A DNA stretch of 64,000 nt from Paraburkholderia sp041321145 (GCF_041321145.1 NZ_JBGGWA010000011.1:186001-250000); one strand, 5' to 3'; positions 42,154 through 52,064 are shown, numbered from the stretch's first letter. Translations and numbers: made by a program. The notes: a model not told the origin generated them from the letters alone.

Positions 42154-43395
42154 ATGAACGCGAGAACGCATTCATTGACTGAACGCGCGGTCACCGATTA
42201 TTTCGTGTTCGCGTCGCTAGCCGACGAACACGTGCATTGGCTCGCCGATACGCTGGTGGGCGCAGGCGCGGTTGAAGCGGCCACACTCGATCCGTCGATG
42301 CTGATGCAGCGTATTGCAGCGCTGAACCCGACGCTGGTGTTCGTCGACTTTTCCGGCGGCCGCGCCGCGGCGGCGAGCGCAGCGGCGAACGCGGTGCGCA
42401 CGGCCTATCCCGGCATGCAGATCGTCGCGCTCGGATCGCTTGCCGAACCGGAAAGCGCATTAGCCGCGTTGCGCGCCGGCGTGCGCGACTTCATCGATCG
42501 GTGCGCGCCCGCCGAGGACGCCTTGCGCATCACACGCCAGGTGCTCGACAACCTCGTCGAACCGGTCAGCCGTCATGGCCATGTCACCGCACTGCTGGGC
42601 GCGCGTATCGGCATGGGCGTGAGCACGCTGGCCGCGAATCTCGCGGTGCTGCTGCAGCGGCGCGACGTCGCCCAAGGGCGGCAAGCGGCGTTACTCGATC
42701 TCGGCTTGCCCGCAGGCGACGGCTCACTGCTCCTCAACACGCGCAGCGAATTCAATTTCGTCGAAGCCGTGCGCAACTTGCGTCGCTTCGATCAGACCTT
42801 CGTCCACACCGCGCTGTCGCACCATGCCAGTGGTCTCGCACTCACCACGCTGCCGCCCAATCTCGCCGACATGCGCGAGGTCTCGTACTCGTCTTCGATT
42901 GGCCTGCTGAACCGGCTGCGGGCGTTCTTCGACCAGCAGATCGTCGATCTCGGCGGCTTCACCAATAGCGAGTTCATCGCTCACGTCGTGCAGGCCTCCG
43001 ACGAAACCTGGCTGTTGTGCGATCAGGGCGTGGCCTCGATCGTCTCCGCGGTCGGCGTACTCGACGCACTGCGCGAAGAAGGCGTGGATACGGCGAATGT
43101 ACGGCTAATCGTCAACAAGTTCGACGCCGATCTCGGTCTCGCTGCCCCGCAGATCGCGCAGCGTCTGGCGATCCCGTTGCTGGCCACACTGCCGGAGCGC
43201 CGAGTGGCGCTTGGCCAGGCGGTCAATCAAGGGCATCTGCTGGCCGACGCGGCGGCACGCGATCCTTATGTGCGCGCGCTGGAACCGTTGATCGAACGGC
43301 TTGGCGGCGCTGCGCGCGCGGCTGCGCAAGCACGCGGAAAATCCGCGCTTGGTGCCCTCAAGCGCTTCATTCCACCCCCTTACAAGCGGTCATAG
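42154..43395 (+). CDS. tadZ: TadZ/CpaE pilus localisation ATPase-like protein
   Basis: 413 residues from ATG 42154, behind AAGGAGGG. Residues 1-125 form a receiver-like domain with Asp in LVFVDFSGG at the phospho-acceptor position and AGVRDFI near its end. A MinD/ParA-like domain follows, but its Walker A reads ARIGMGVST: the P-loop Lys is replaced, as in other atypical TadZ proteins. It is thought to place the Tad machine at a pole. tadA follows after 3 bases. Confidence 0.92.
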   Translation: MNARTHSLTERAVTDYFVFASLADEHVHWLADTLVGAGAVEAATLDPSMLMQRIAALNPTLVFVDFSGGRAAAASAAANAVRTAYPGMQIVALGSLAEPESALAALRAGVRDFIDRCAPAEDALRITRQVLDNLVEPVSRHGHVTALLGARIGMGVSTLAANLAVLLQRRDVAQGRQAALLDLGLPAGDGSLLLNTRSEFNFVEAVRNLRRFDQTFVHTALSHHASGLALTTLPPNLADMREVSYSSSIGLLNRLRAFFDQQIVDLGGFTNSEFIAHVVQASDETWLLCDQGVASIVSAVGVLDALREEGVDTANVRLIVNKFDADLGLAAPQIAQRLAIPLLATLPERRVALGQAVNQGHLLADAAARDPYVRALEPLIERLGGAARAAAQARGKSALGALKRFIPPPYKRS

Positions 43396-43398
43396 ACG

Positions 43399-44781
43399 AT
43401 GGCAAAAGAAATCGAATTTGCCGACGACGCGCCTTCGTTCGCGCATAGCCAGCAGTTCCAGGACATCAAGAACGCGGCGCACGAACATCTGCTTACGCGC
43501 ATTGAGGAGCTCGGCTCGGAGTTCGGCCGCTGGTCGCGTAACGCGATCAACCAGTTCGTCGATCTGGAAATGGACAGTTTCGTCCGGCTGCGCCGGATTC
43601 CGATCAACGAGAGCGAAGTGCGGTCGATCGCCGAGGCGCTGACCAAGGAGCTGGCGGGCTTCGGCCCGATCGAAGATCTGCTCGCCGATCCGGCCGTCGA
43701 AGATATTCTGATCAACGGCTACAACGACGTATACGTATCGCGTCACGGCATGCTGACCAAGATCCCGGTGCGGTTCGCCGACAACGCGCATTTGCTGCGC
43801 ATCGTGCGGCGCATTCTCGCGCCGATCGGGCGGCGTCTGGACGAATCGAATCCGATGGTCGATGCGCGCCTGCCGAACGGCGGGCGGGTGAATGTGGTGA
43901 TCGAACCGCTGTCGATCGACGGACCCATTGTCTCGATCCGTAAATTCCGCAAGGATCCGATGCGGCCCGAGGATCTGCTCGCCAACGGCACCTACAACCC
44001 GGAAATCGGCGCGCTGCTCGACGCGGCGGTCGCCGCGCGCTGCAACGTGCTGGTGTCGGGCGGCACGAGCTCAGGCAAGACTTCACTGCTCAACGCGCTG
44101 GCGTTTCACATTCCCGAGCCGGAGCGGGTCGTGACGATCGAAGACACGGCCGAACTGTCGCTGAACCACCCGCACGTGGTGCGGCTCGAAAGCCGTCCGG
44201 GCGGCTTCGACGGCGCAGGCGTCGTGTCGATTCGCGACCTGTTGCGCAATACCTTGCGGATGCGGCCTGACCGCATCATCGTCGGCGAAGTGCGTGGCGG
44301 TGAGGTGCTCGAAATGCTGCAGGCGATGAACACCGGCCACGACGGATCGATGGGCACCGTGCATGCCAGTTCGCCGCGCGAGTGCCTGTACCGCCTTGAA
44401 ATGCTGGCGGGCTTCGCGGGCTTCCAGGGCACCGAATCGAGTTTGCGCCGGCAGATCGCCAATGCGATCGACTTCATCGTGCAGATCGGGCGTCTTTCGA
44501 ACGGCCGCAGGCGGATTCTGTCGATTACCGAAGTCACGGGTCTGTCGGACAACATCATCGCGACCCAGGAGCTGTATCGCTACGAGCCGGTCGCGACGGC
44601 GGAAGGCGATGAACTCGATAACTGGGTCTCGCTCGGCATTCATCCGCACTCGCCGAAACTGGCGCGCTTCCGTCAGACGCTCGGCGGCGATGCACAGGGA
44701 AATGGGTTCGGCAGCGCGGGCTTCGGCGCTGGCGGCGGCAGTGGCTTCGGTGGAGGTTTCGGAGGCGGCTTCAATGTCTAG
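43399..44781 (+). CDS. tadA: Tad secretion ATPase TadA/CpaF
   Basis: 460 residues. An N-terminal helical domain and GFGPIEDLLADPAVEDILIN lead to the RecA-like core. Walker A is GGTSSGKT (about 221-228), the Asp box is VTIEDTAELSL, Walker B is RPDRIIVGEVRGGEVLEML, and the His box is TGHDGSMGTVHASS. It powers pilus extension (and retraction in some species) as a hexamer with TadB/TadC. The last 35 residues are Gly/Phe-rich. Its stop overlaps the tadB start by 8 bases. Confidence 0.97.
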   Translation: MAKEIEFADDAPSFAHSQQFQDIKNAAHEHLLTRIEELGSEFGRWSRNAINQFVDLEMDSFVRLRRIPINESEVRSIAEALTKELAGFGPIEDLLADPAVEDILINGYNDVYVSRHGMLTKIPVRFADNAHLLRIVRRILAPIGRRLDESNPMVDARLPNGGRVNVVIEPLSIDGPIVSIRKFRKDPMRPEDLLANGTYNPEIGALLDAAVAARCNVLVSGGTSSGKTSLLNALAFHIPEPERVVTIEDTAELSLNHPHVVRLESRPGGFDGAGVVSIRDLLRNTLRMRPDRIIVGEVRGGEVLEMLQAMNTGHDGSMGTVHASSPRECLYRLEMLAGFAGFQGTESSLRRQIANAIDFIVQIGRLSNGRRRILSITEVTGLSDNIIATQELYRYEPVATAEGDELDNWVSLGIHPHSPKLARFRQTLGGDAQGNGFGSAGFGAGGGSGFGGGFGGGFNV

Positions 44782-45817
44782 TGCGATCCTGGCCTTTACG
44801 TCGCTCGCGCTGCTATGTGCTGCCGGCGCGGTGTTGCTCTGGCAGCGCGGCGCGCAACGCAAAGGCCAGATGAGCGCGCAACGGTATATCGACAGACGTA
44901 TGGCGTCGGCCGTCCCGACCGTCGTGAGCGCAGGCGCCGCGGACGGTCTGGCGAGCGGAGCGTCCGCCGGTCCACGCGCCTCGGCTGCACGTGCTGCGGC
45001 GGCGCCCGTCGCGATCGCACCGCCAGCGCCCCCGGCCGGTGCCGGCTGGCTTGCGCAATGGCGTTACCTGCAAGCACGCCTGCGCTTCACGCTGCAACAT
45101 GCGATGGCTCGCGCGGGCGTGGCCCACGCAAAGGGGCCGGCTGCCATCGCCGGGGCGATCGTGCTGCTGCTGTGCGGTTGGGGGGCGTTCCTCGGCGGCG
45201 CGCTGGCTGCCGGTGCGACGTGGATTGCCTGCGCGATGTTCGTCTATTTCCTGCTGACGGTGCGCGCGAGCAAGCGCCGGCACATGATCGTGCGGCAATT
45301 GCCGCTGTTTCTCGATGGCATCGTGCGCCTGATCACGCTCGGCAACAGTGTGCCGGCCGCGTTTCAGGCCTCCTTGCAAACCACTGAAGCGCCGCTGCGT
45401 GAATGTCTCGACTACGTGTCACGGATGCTGCGCACCGGCGTCGAAATCGATCGCGCGCTGTACCAGGTCGCCGTGATCTATGGGGTGCGCGAGCTCGAGC
45501 TGGTTGGCGCCGTGCTGCGTCTATCGGTCAAATACGGAGGCCGCGCCGATGTGATGCTCGACCGCATGGCGTCGTTCATGCGCGATCTGGAACAGGCTGA
45601 GCGCGAGCTCGTGGCGATGTCGGCGGAAACGCGCTTGTCTTCGTGGGTGTTGACCCTATTGCCGATCGGCATAGGCGGCTTTCTGATCCTCTCCAATCCT
45701 AAGTACTTCGCGTCGATGTGGGTCGACCCGAGCGGACGATTGCTCGTCTATCTGGCGTTCGCGTTGCAGGTGATCGGAGCGTGGCTGCTGTACCGGCTGG
45801 CGAACCTGAGGACATGA
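44774..45817 (+). CDS. tadB: Tad inner-membrane platform protein TadB
   Basis: 347 residues from ATG 44774. One N-terminal membrane helix, an Ala/Pro-rich cytoplasmic linker, two central helices and the T2SSF domain (QLPLFLDGIVRLITLGNSV to MRDLEQAERELVAMSAET) end with two membrane helices. It binds TadA and forms the platform with TadC. The start lies within tadA and the stop overlaps tadC, both signs of coupling. Confidence 0.93.
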   Translation: MSSAILAFTSLALLCAAGAVLLWQRGAQRKGQMSAQRYIDRRMASAVPTVVSAGAADGLASGASAGPRASAARAAAAPVAIAPPAPPAGAGWLAQWRYLQARLRFTLQHAMARAGVAHAKGPAAIAGAIVLLLCGWGAFLGGALAAGATWIACAMFVYFLLTVRASKRRHMIVRQLPLFLDGIVRLITLGNSVPAAFQASLQTTEAPLRECLDYVSRMLRTGVEIDRALYQVAVIYGVRELELVGAVLRLSVKYGGRADVMLDRMASFMRDLEQAERELVAMSAETRLSSWVLTLLPIGIGGFLILSNPKYFASMWVDPSGRLLVYLAFALQVIGAWLLYRLANLRT

Positions 45818-46818
45818 CGATGCAGGCCCATCAACTCTTCGCAGTCGGACTCCTGCTCGCGGCGCTCGCGCTGCTTCTGATCGCCGGCCTCGTGTTGGCG
45901 CGCGTGGCCGCCGTGCGGCGAAGCGAACGCACGCTCAGCCATGCGCTCGACGAACGCGCACTGCGGGCCGCGACACTCGCTGCAATGGCCTCTCGCGGCG
46001 CGGACGGCGCGCGAGCTGCTGGGCGACGCGCGCAGCCGGAGGGTTTCAAAGGCGTGCTCGAACGTTTCGCGCATACCGGGATTCGCTGGCTCGATACACC
46101 GTTAGGCCGTCAGATCGTCGCCGAGGAAGACCGCCGGCTGCTCGAACAGTGCGGCTTCGTGGATACGCGCACACGTGGCCTGTTTCTCGTGGCGCGGCTC
46201 GTCGGCGCGCTGGGGCTGCCGGCACTGGCCGGCACGTTGGCGCGGGGTCATGTCGATGGACTTCGCTACGTGACGCTGGTCGTCATCGCGATGGTGGCAG
46301 GTTTCCTGTTGCCGAAGATCGTCCTGAAGCGGCGCGCCGCCAAACGCCGCAACGGGGTGGTCGACGAATTGCCGCTGCTGGTCGATTTGTTGCGCCTGCT
46401 GCAGGGCGTGGGCTTGTCGCTCGATCAGAGTCTCCAGGTGATGGTCAACGATTTTCGCGGCATGTTGCCGGTGCTTGCGAGCGAGCTCGAAATCGCGCAG
46501 CGCCAGTTCGCCGCGGGCCGCTCGCGCGAGCAGTCGTTGAACCGGCTGGGGACGAGCTACGACAACGAAGATTTACGCGCGGTAGTGCGCCTGCTCGTGC
46601 AGGTCGACCGGCACGGCGGCGCCGTGCAGGAGCCGCTCAAGCAATTCGGCGACCGCCTGCGAGAAACGCGCCGCGCAATGTTGCGTGAACGCATTGGCCG
46701 TCTCGCCGTGAAGATGACCGGCGTGATGATTCTCACGCTGCTGCCCGCGCTGATGATCGTCACTGCAGGCCCCGGCGTGCTCGCTGTCACGCGTTCGCTG
46801 CGTCTCATACAACAGTAA
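45814..46818 (+). CDS. tadC: Tad inner-membrane platform protein TadC
   Basis: 334 residues from ATG 45814 (ATGA overlap with tadB); an ATG 6 bases later is possible. An N-terminal helix, two central helices and a T2SSF domain (VDELPLLVDLLRLLQGVGLS to FGDRLRETRRAMLRERIG) with a final hydrophobic pair. Same architecture as TadB, its platform partner. Confidence 0.93.
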   Translation: MTMQAHQLFAVGLLLAALALLLIAGLVLARVAAVRRSERTLSHALDERALRAATLAAMASRGADGARAAGRRAQPEGFKGVLERFAHTGIRWLDTPLGRQIVAEEDRRLLEQCGFVDTRTRGLFLVARLVGALGLPALAGTLARGHVDGLRYVTLVVIAMVAGFLLPKIVLKRRAAKRRNGVVDELPLLVDLLRLLQGVGLSLDQSLQVMVNDFRGMLPVLASELEIAQRQFAAGRSREQSLNRLGTSYDNEDLRAVVRLLVQVDRHGGAVQEPLKQFGDRLRETRRAMLRERIGRLAVKMTGVMILTLLPALMIVTAGPGVLAVTRSLRLIQQ

Positions 46819-46829
46819 GGATTTCTGCA

Positions 46830-47690
46830 ATGGCCGCCTGTCTGTCGTTTGATTTTTTGAAACCCGCGGTGCGCTGCGCCGTGGCACTGACCGCGTTTTC
46901 GCTGCTGGGCGCGTGCGCGTCGAAAGACCCGGTGGGCTATGGCGTCGGCGCGCAGGCCGAGCGCGCGGCCATGGTCCAGCAGGCCAATCGCGATCCGGCG
47001 CCGGACACCCCCGGCATGTACCTCGGACTGATCGACCAGATGCAGTCGCAGGAGCTGTACTTCGCCTCGCTTGCGCACATCGACGCGTACGAAAAGCAGT
47101 ACGGCACGACGCCCGACACGATTTTGCTGCGCGCCGACGCACTGCGCATGACCGATCAGCCGGCCGCCGCGGCGAGCGCTTACGCACAGCTGCTGCAGAC
47201 GCCGCTTGCCGCACGCGGCTATCGCGGGCTCGGGCTGATCGCCGGGGCGGCCGGCGACTTTGCGAACGCCGCCCAGCAGTTGCAACAGGCCGCGCAACGC
47301 GCGCCGACCGATGCGGTGACCTTGTCGGACCTCGGCTATGCACGACTGCGCGACGGCGATGTGAACGGCGCGCGCGTACCGCTGATGAAGGCGGCCGAAC
47401 TCGATCAAAACAATCCGAAGATCGTCAGCAACGTGGCGCTCTATCTGCTCGCCCACGGCGACCAGGCGCAAGCCATGGCGGTGATGAGTCAGCAGAAGCT
47501 GACCCCGGACGTGCGCGCGGCAATTCGCAGCGATGCCGCGAAAGTGGCCGCGGCGGGGCGCGCGCAAGCTCGCGGTGTGCAAACGCAATCACAACGGCAA
47601 GTCGGGCAGGCGCGTGCCGGCGCCGGCACCGTCGCGAGCGCGCAGGGCATCGATGCGGCGCCACGGCTGTTACAGCGCTTCGCGCAGTGA
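46830..47690 (+). CDS. tadD: TadD TPR lipoprotein
   Basis: 286 residues. AAGGA precedes the ATG. The lipoprotein signal ends at SLLGAC (Cys about 29). TPR units run from about 75 to 205 (LYFASLAHIDAYEKQYGTTP, YRGLGLIAGAAGDFANAAQQ, SDLGYARLRDGDVNGARVPL). The Gln/Ala-rich tail looks disordered. TadD is a periplasmic pilotin-like factor for the secretin in Tad systems. Confidence 0.9.
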   Translation: MAACLSFDFLKPAVRCAVALTAFSLLGACASKDPVGYGVGAQAERAAMVQQANRDPAPDTPGMYLGLIDQMQSQELYFASLAHIDAYEKQYGTTPDTILLRADALRMTDQPAAAASAYAQLLQTPLAARGYRGLGLIAGAAGDFANAAQQLQQAAQRAPTDAVTLSDLGYARLRDGDVNGARVPLMKAAELDQNNPKIVSNVALYLLAHGDQAQAMAVMSQQKLTPDVRAAIRSDAAKVAAAGRAQARGVQTQSQRQVGQARAGAGTVASAQGIDAAPRLLQRFAQ

Positions 47691-47717
47691 CCGGTGAGAC
47701 CCATCAAGGAAGCAGAG

Positions 47718-48089
47718 ATGAAAAACGGCATAAGGAAACGCAACTGGGTGGCGTCGACGCTGTGCATCGGCGCGTTGCTGGGAGCGTCGGCGTCCGCCGT
47801 TGCGCAGACGGGCGAGGCCCTGGAGCCGGCGCGGGCCGCGCCGCGGTCGGTGAGGGCAAGCGAGGTCGGTCGCTCAACCCGCGCCTGGCTCGACCTCCAA
47901 AGCAGCAACACGCAAGCCGCGCCTGAGTTGCCGATGCTCGGCGCCGAAGCGGGGCTTGCTTACCGGCGCTATATGGAATCGTTCCGTAGCAGGATTCCTG
48001 AATTGTATGGTTCCACGCTGAACAACAGCGGCGCAGGCAGCAGCGGCGGCGCAGGCAGCGCGCCGGGCGGACTCGCCGGCGCGAACTGA
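47718..48089 (+). CDS. DUF3613 secreted protein in the tad locus
   Basis: 123 residues from ATG 47718 (AAGGA upstream). Signal peptide cut after AVA. The core SEVGRSTRAWLDLQSSNTQA followed by AYRRYMESF is the DUF3613 pattern. A Gly/Ser/Ala tail follows. Its place between tadD and tadG, tightly spaced, suggests a part in Tad assembly; its job is unknown. The product should be periplasmic. Confidence 0.82.
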   Translation: MKNGIRKRNWVASTLCIGALLGASASAVAQTGEALEPARAAPRSVRASEVGRSTRAWLDLQSSNTQAAPELPMLGAEAGLAYRRYMESFRSRIPELYGSTLNNSGAGSSGGAGSAPGGLAGAN

Positions 48090-48090
48090 C

Positions 48091-49905
48091 ATGGGCAGCC
48101 GCCGACCGTCCGCTGCCGATGTTGTTCGCGCGCCGCGTCCACACGGCGCGCGGCGCGCGGGCGCGGCGGCACGGGCCGGGCGCCGCCAGCATGGCGCGGT
48201 CGCCGTGCTGGCGGCGATCTGGTTAAGTGTTGCGCTCGTGACATTAGGCGTACTGGACGTGGGCAACCTGTATTTCACGCGGCGGCAATTGCAACGGACC
48301 GCCGATATGGCCGCGATAGCGGGCTCGCAACTGGTCAATAGCTCGACGGGCTGCACGCTGGCGACCAGCGCGGCGACGCAGAGCGCGACGGCCAATGGTT
48401 TGCCGTCCGGCGGCACGGTCACGGTCGCGTGCGGCAGGTGGGACACCGCCACCAACACCACGCTGACCACGCCGCCGGGCGACGGCACCGGTTCGCCCAT
48501 CAATGCGGTGAAAGTGACGGTCCGCGAAAGCGTGCCGCTGTTTTTCATCGGACCGCCGCTCGACGTCGAGGCGTCGGCAACCGCCAAGGCGACCAACATC
48601 GGTGCGTTCACGATCGGAACCTCGCTGATTTCGGTGGCGAGCAATGGCTGCACGGCATCGTCCAGCGTCCTCAACAGCGTGCTCGGCGGGCTGCTCGGCA
48701 TCAACCTGCAACTGGACGCAGTCTCGTATTGCGGCCTCGCCACCACGCGGCTCAGTGTGCGCGATCTGGTGGTGGCCGCCCAGGCGGGCACAGTCGACGG
48801 ACTGCTTGCACTGCCGGTCTCGGTCGGCAGCCTGGCCGGGCTCATGGTGAAGGCGTTGCAAAAGACCACGATTGCCAATGCCAATCTGTCGACCGCCATT
48901 GCCGCGCTCAATACAGTGGCGAGCGTCAACCTGCCGGGCAGCTTCAACATCGGCAATAGCGCATCGAGCTCGGGCTTGCTCGCGCTTGGTCTTGCCAATA
49001 CGCAGTCCGCGCTGGACGCGACGATCAGCCCGCTGGACGCGCTGGTCGTGGCCGCCGAGATCGCCCAGAAGGGGCAGCCGCCTGTCGATATCGCGGGCGG
49101 GTTGAGCCTGCCGGGACTCAGCACGACCTTGCGGGTGCAGGTGATCCAGCCGCCGGTGCTGGCCGTCGGTGAAGCCGGCACGACGCCCGGGAGCACCACG
49201 GCGTGGGTCACCAGCGCGCGTTCGGCGCAGGTGCGCGCGTACCTGAAGCTGAATCTGGGCACGTCGTCGTTGCCGTTAGGCTTGCTCGGGGCGCTGATTC
49301 CGGTCAATGTCAACCTGCCGCTTTACATCGAGGCGGCGCCGGGAACCGCTGGCCTGAGCGCGACCCACTGTGCTGCGACGCGCGAGGCGAGCCAGTCGGT
49401 GATCGGTGTGCAAACCGGTCTCGCGAATATCTGCGTGGGAGATCCGCCCGCCAATCTGTCGGCCTCGAAGCCATTTAGCTGCGGCAACCCCGCCACGCTC
49501 GTCAACGTGGCGAATCTGGTGACCGTTCAGGCGGGGGCTTCCGTCGCCCTGGTCAACCCATCGGCCAATCCCGCCTATCTGACGTTCGACGGGGTGGTCG
49601 ACAACGAATATCAGTCGGTCAATTCAGATTATGCAGGTGGCGTGATTTCCAACGCTCTGGCGGGCCTCGGGACTCAATTGGCCCAGCCGAACGCGTTGAG
49701 CATCAGGCTGCTGAACGGGATAAACCTGTCGCTGGGCTCGATTGCCTCACCTATCGTAACGACGCTCGGTCAGACTCTGGCGCCTGCGCTTGCGGGCCTC
49801 GACACACTACTCGTTCCCGTTTTGCAACTTCTCGGCGCGCAGGTTGGCGTCAGCACGATTCACGACCTGTCGCTGACATGCGGTGTCGCGCAACTGGTCA
49901 ACTAG
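48091..49905 (+). CDS. tadG: TadG-like pilus-associated protein
   Basis: 604 residues, with the ATG one base after the DUF3613 stop. A basic N-terminus precedes the TadE/G-type motif RQHGAVAVLAAIWLSVALVT, a pseudopilin-like helix. A helical Flp-pilus-like segment (LDVGNLYFTRRQLQRTADM) follows, then a long extracytoplasmic domain rich in Ala, Leu, Thr and Ser with few Cys. TadG proteins are large minor pilins or anchors of the pilus. The acidic +5 Glu of typical pseudopilins is not evident here. Confidence 0.88.
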   Translation: MGSRRPSAADVVRAPRPHGARRAGAAARAGRRQHGAVAVLAAIWLSVALVTLGVLDVGNLYFTRRQLQRTADMAAIAGSQLVNSSTGCTLATSAATQSATANGLPSGGTVTVACGRWDTATNTTLTTPPGDGTGSPINAVKVTVRESVPLFFIGPPLDVEASATAKATNIGAFTIGTSLISVASNGCTASSSVLNSVLGGLLGINLQLDAVSYCGLATTRLSVRDLVVAAQAGTVDGLLALPVSVGSLAGLMVKALQKTTIANANLSTAIAALNTVASVNLPGSFNIGNSASSSGLLALGLANTQSALDATISPLDALVVAAEIAQKGQPPVDIAGGLSLPGLSTTLRVQVIQPPVLAVGEAGTTPGSTTAWVTSARSAQVRAYLKLNLGTSSLPLGLLGALIPVNVNLPLYIEAAPGTAGLSATHCAATREASQSVIGVQTGLANICVGDPPANLSASKPFSCGNPATLVNVANLVTVQAGASVALVNPSANPAYLTFDGVVDNEYQSVNSDYAGGVISNALAGLGTQLAQPNALSIRLLNGINLSLGSIASPIVTTLGQTLAPALAGLDTLLVPVLQLLGAQVGVSTIHDLSLTCGVAQLVN

Positions 49906-49920
49906 CGTAACCAGGACAAG

Positions 49921-51300
49921 ATGAGAACCACCCCCAAAATCGAGGAACTCGATATCTACGTCTGGGAAGGCAAGGCCGATATCGTCGACCGGGTTGCGCG
50001 CTGCATGGCGAGCTTCGAGGTCGAAGTGCTTCGCGCGGACGATATCGCGATCTCGCCTGAACGGACGGCGCTGCGGCCATCGCTGGCGATCATCAGCGTC
50101 TCCGTGATCGACAGCGGCGCGCTGATCGTGCGCGACTGGCAGGCCGCGTACGGCGTTCCGGTCGTGTGGGTCGGCGCCGCGCCGCGCGACCACGATCCGA
50201 CGATGTACCCGTCGGAGTATTCGCACATCCTGCCGCTCGACTTTACCTGCGCCGAATTGCGCGGAATGGTCATGAAGCTGGTGCTGCAAATGCGCGCGCA
50301 TAGCGCGAGGACGCACGAGCCGGACGCAATGATCGCCCATTCGGAGTGCATGCAGGCGCTGCTGCAGGAAGTCGGCACCTTCGCCGACTGCGACACGAGC
50401 GTGCTCGTGCATGGCGAGACCGGCGTCGGCAAGGAGCGCATCGCGCAACTGTTGCACGAAAAGCATACCCGCTACGGGCAAGGGCCTTTTGTCGCTGTGA
50501 ATTGCGGCGCGATTCCGGACGGTCTGTTCGAATCGCTGTTCTTCGGTCACTCGAAAGGTGCGTTCACGGGCGCGGTGGTCGCGCACAAGGGCTACTTCGA
50601 GCAGGCCGACGGCGGCACGCTGTTTCTCGACGAAATCGGTGATCTGCCGCTTTACCAGCAGGTCAAGCTACTGCGCGTGCTCGAAGACAGCGCCGTCACG
50701 CGAATCGGCGCGGCCACGCCGGTGAAGCTCGATTTCCGGCTGGTGGCGGCGACCAACAAGCATTTGCCGCAACTCGTGAAGGAGGGCGCCTTTCGCGCCG
50801 ACCTCTACTATCGGCTTGCGGTGATCGAGTTGAAGATTCCGTCACTGGAAGAGCGCGGCGCGGTCGACAAGATTGCGATCTTCAAGGCGTTCATCGCGCA
50901 GATTGTCGGCAGCGAGCGGCTTGCTGCCTTGCCGGACCTGCCGTACTGGCTTGCCGAAGCGGTGGCCGACACTTGTTTCCCCGGCAATGTGCGCGAACTG
51001 CGCAACCTGGCCGAGCGGATCGGCGTGACGGTGCGGCAGATCGGCGCGTGGGATGCAGTGCGCCTGCAGCGGCTGCTTGCGCTTGCGCGCACCAGCCAGC
51101 CGGTGCCGGCCGAAGTGCCGGTGGATCGCAGCAAATGGGACATGGCCGAGCGCAACCGCGTGCTGGCCGCGCTCGACGCAAACGGCTGGCGCCGGCAGGA
51201 TACGGCGCTCTATCTGGGCATCAGCCGCAAGGTTTTGTGGGAGAAGATGCGTAAGTATCAAATTTTTGATGAAGAGCCCGAAACACGCGAAAGTGAGTAA
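49921..51300 (+). CDS. Sigma-54 enhancer-binding protein with degenerate receiver
   Basis: 459 residues. Residues 1-125 resemble a receiver domain, but the usual Asp after strand 3 is Ser (LAIISVSV) and the acidic pair of strand 1 is missing, so phosphorylation is unlikely. The AAA+ domain (about 135-370) has Walker A GETGVGKE (165-172), GAFTGA (213-218) for sigma-54 contact, Walker B TLFLDE, and the arginine block FRADLYYRLAVIELKIPSLE. A Fis-type HTH (about 410-450, RRQDTALYLGISRKVLWEKM) closes it. It lies 15 bases after tadG, so it probably regulates the locus, but no clear -24/-12 site was found by eye. Confidence 0.92.
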   Translation: MRTTPKIEELDIYVWEGKADIVDRVARCMASFEVEVLRADDIAISPERTALRPSLAIISVSVIDSGALIVRDWQAAYGVPVVWVGAAPRDHDPTMYPSEYSHILPLDFTCAELRGMVMKLVLQMRAHSARTHEPDAMIAHSECMQALLQEVGTFADCDTSVLVHGETGVGKERIAQLLHEKHTRYGQGPFVAVNCGAIPDGLFESLFFGHSKGAFTGAVVAHKGYFEQADGGTLFLDEIGDLPLYQQVKLLRVLEDSAVTRIGAATPVKLDFRLVAATNKHLPQLVKEGAFRADLYYRLAVIELKIPSLEERGAVDKIAIFKAFIAQIVGSERLAALPDLPYWLAEAVADTCFPGNVRELRNLAERIGVTVRQIGAWDAVRLQRLLALARTSQPVPAEVPVDRSKWDMAERNRVLAALDANGWRRQDTALYLGISRKVLWEKMRKYQIFDEEPETRESE

Positions 51301-51347
51301 TAATGAGACAGTTGTACTAAAACAAAAACTGTTCAAGCAGGAATTAC

Positions 51348-52064
51348 ATGGACCACAAGTCGAAACTACGACTGATTGCCCTGGCCGCATTCATCGCGTT
51401 GGGGGCAGTGCGGGGCGTGCATGCGCAGGCTCTGCCGGCTAGCGGCACGAGCGCTGGCGTCGTTTCCCAGCCGGGTGCGGCAACGGCCTTGCCGGCGACA
51501 TTGCAGCCTGAACAGGCGCAGACGAACGCATTGACACCGGACGAAGCGAAGCAGTCCGCGGCGGGCAATGTGGCGGAATTGCAGCAGATGATCCACGGAT
51601 CGGATCTGAGCGAATTGCGCACGACGTACAACGGCAGCTATGGAGCGAGCTTGCTGTTTTACGGCAAAGAGATGACGTACTACGTTGCGTTGTTCCAGCA
51701 GAAAAACTTCTGGCGCGTCATCAAGACGCAGGACGCGGCGCGCGCCGACATGATTTACAGGGATTTTGTGCGGCAGACGCAGCAACTGTCGGACGTCGAG
51801 ATTCGCCGCACGCAGCTGGAAGCGCAGAAGGCGTTCACGGAACGCATGATTGCGTTGTCGCAGGACCGTGCAAACCGCTTGCAGGCTGACCTTGACGTCG
51901 CCCATCAGCAGCAGACGATTGTCGCGAACCAGCAGCAGCAGACCCGTGCCCAGGCAACGGCGCTGGCGCAGCAGAAGGCTGCCGCACAAGACCAGCTGCG
52001 CGCCACGCAACGCCAGGTTCGCGAACTGCAGCGTCAACTGGAAACCGGCCTGCCTTCGCACTGA
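51348..52064 (+). CDS. DUF2968 secreted coiled-coil protein
   Basis: 238 residues. AGGAA precedes the ATG. Signal peptide cut at VHA-QA. The conserved part (about 75-130, LRTTYNGSYGASLLFYGKEM, YYVALFQQKNFWRVIKT) matches DUF2968, followed by a long Gln/Ala-rich coiled coil to the end. It lies 47 bases after the sigma-54 regulator and may belong to the same transcript. The product is periplasmic or outer-membrane-associated; function unknown. Confidence 0.85.
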   Translation: MDHKSKLRLIALAAFIALGAVRGVHAQALPASGTSAGVVSQPGAATALPATLQPEQAQTNALTPDEAKQSAAGNVAELQQMIHGSDLSELRTTYNGSYGASLLFYGKEMTYYVALFQQKNFWRVIKTQDAARADMIYRDFVRQTQQLSDVEIRRTQLEAQKAFTERMIALSQDRANRLQADLDVAHQQQTIVANQQQQTRAQATALAQQKAAAQDQLRATQRQVRELQRQLETGLPSH

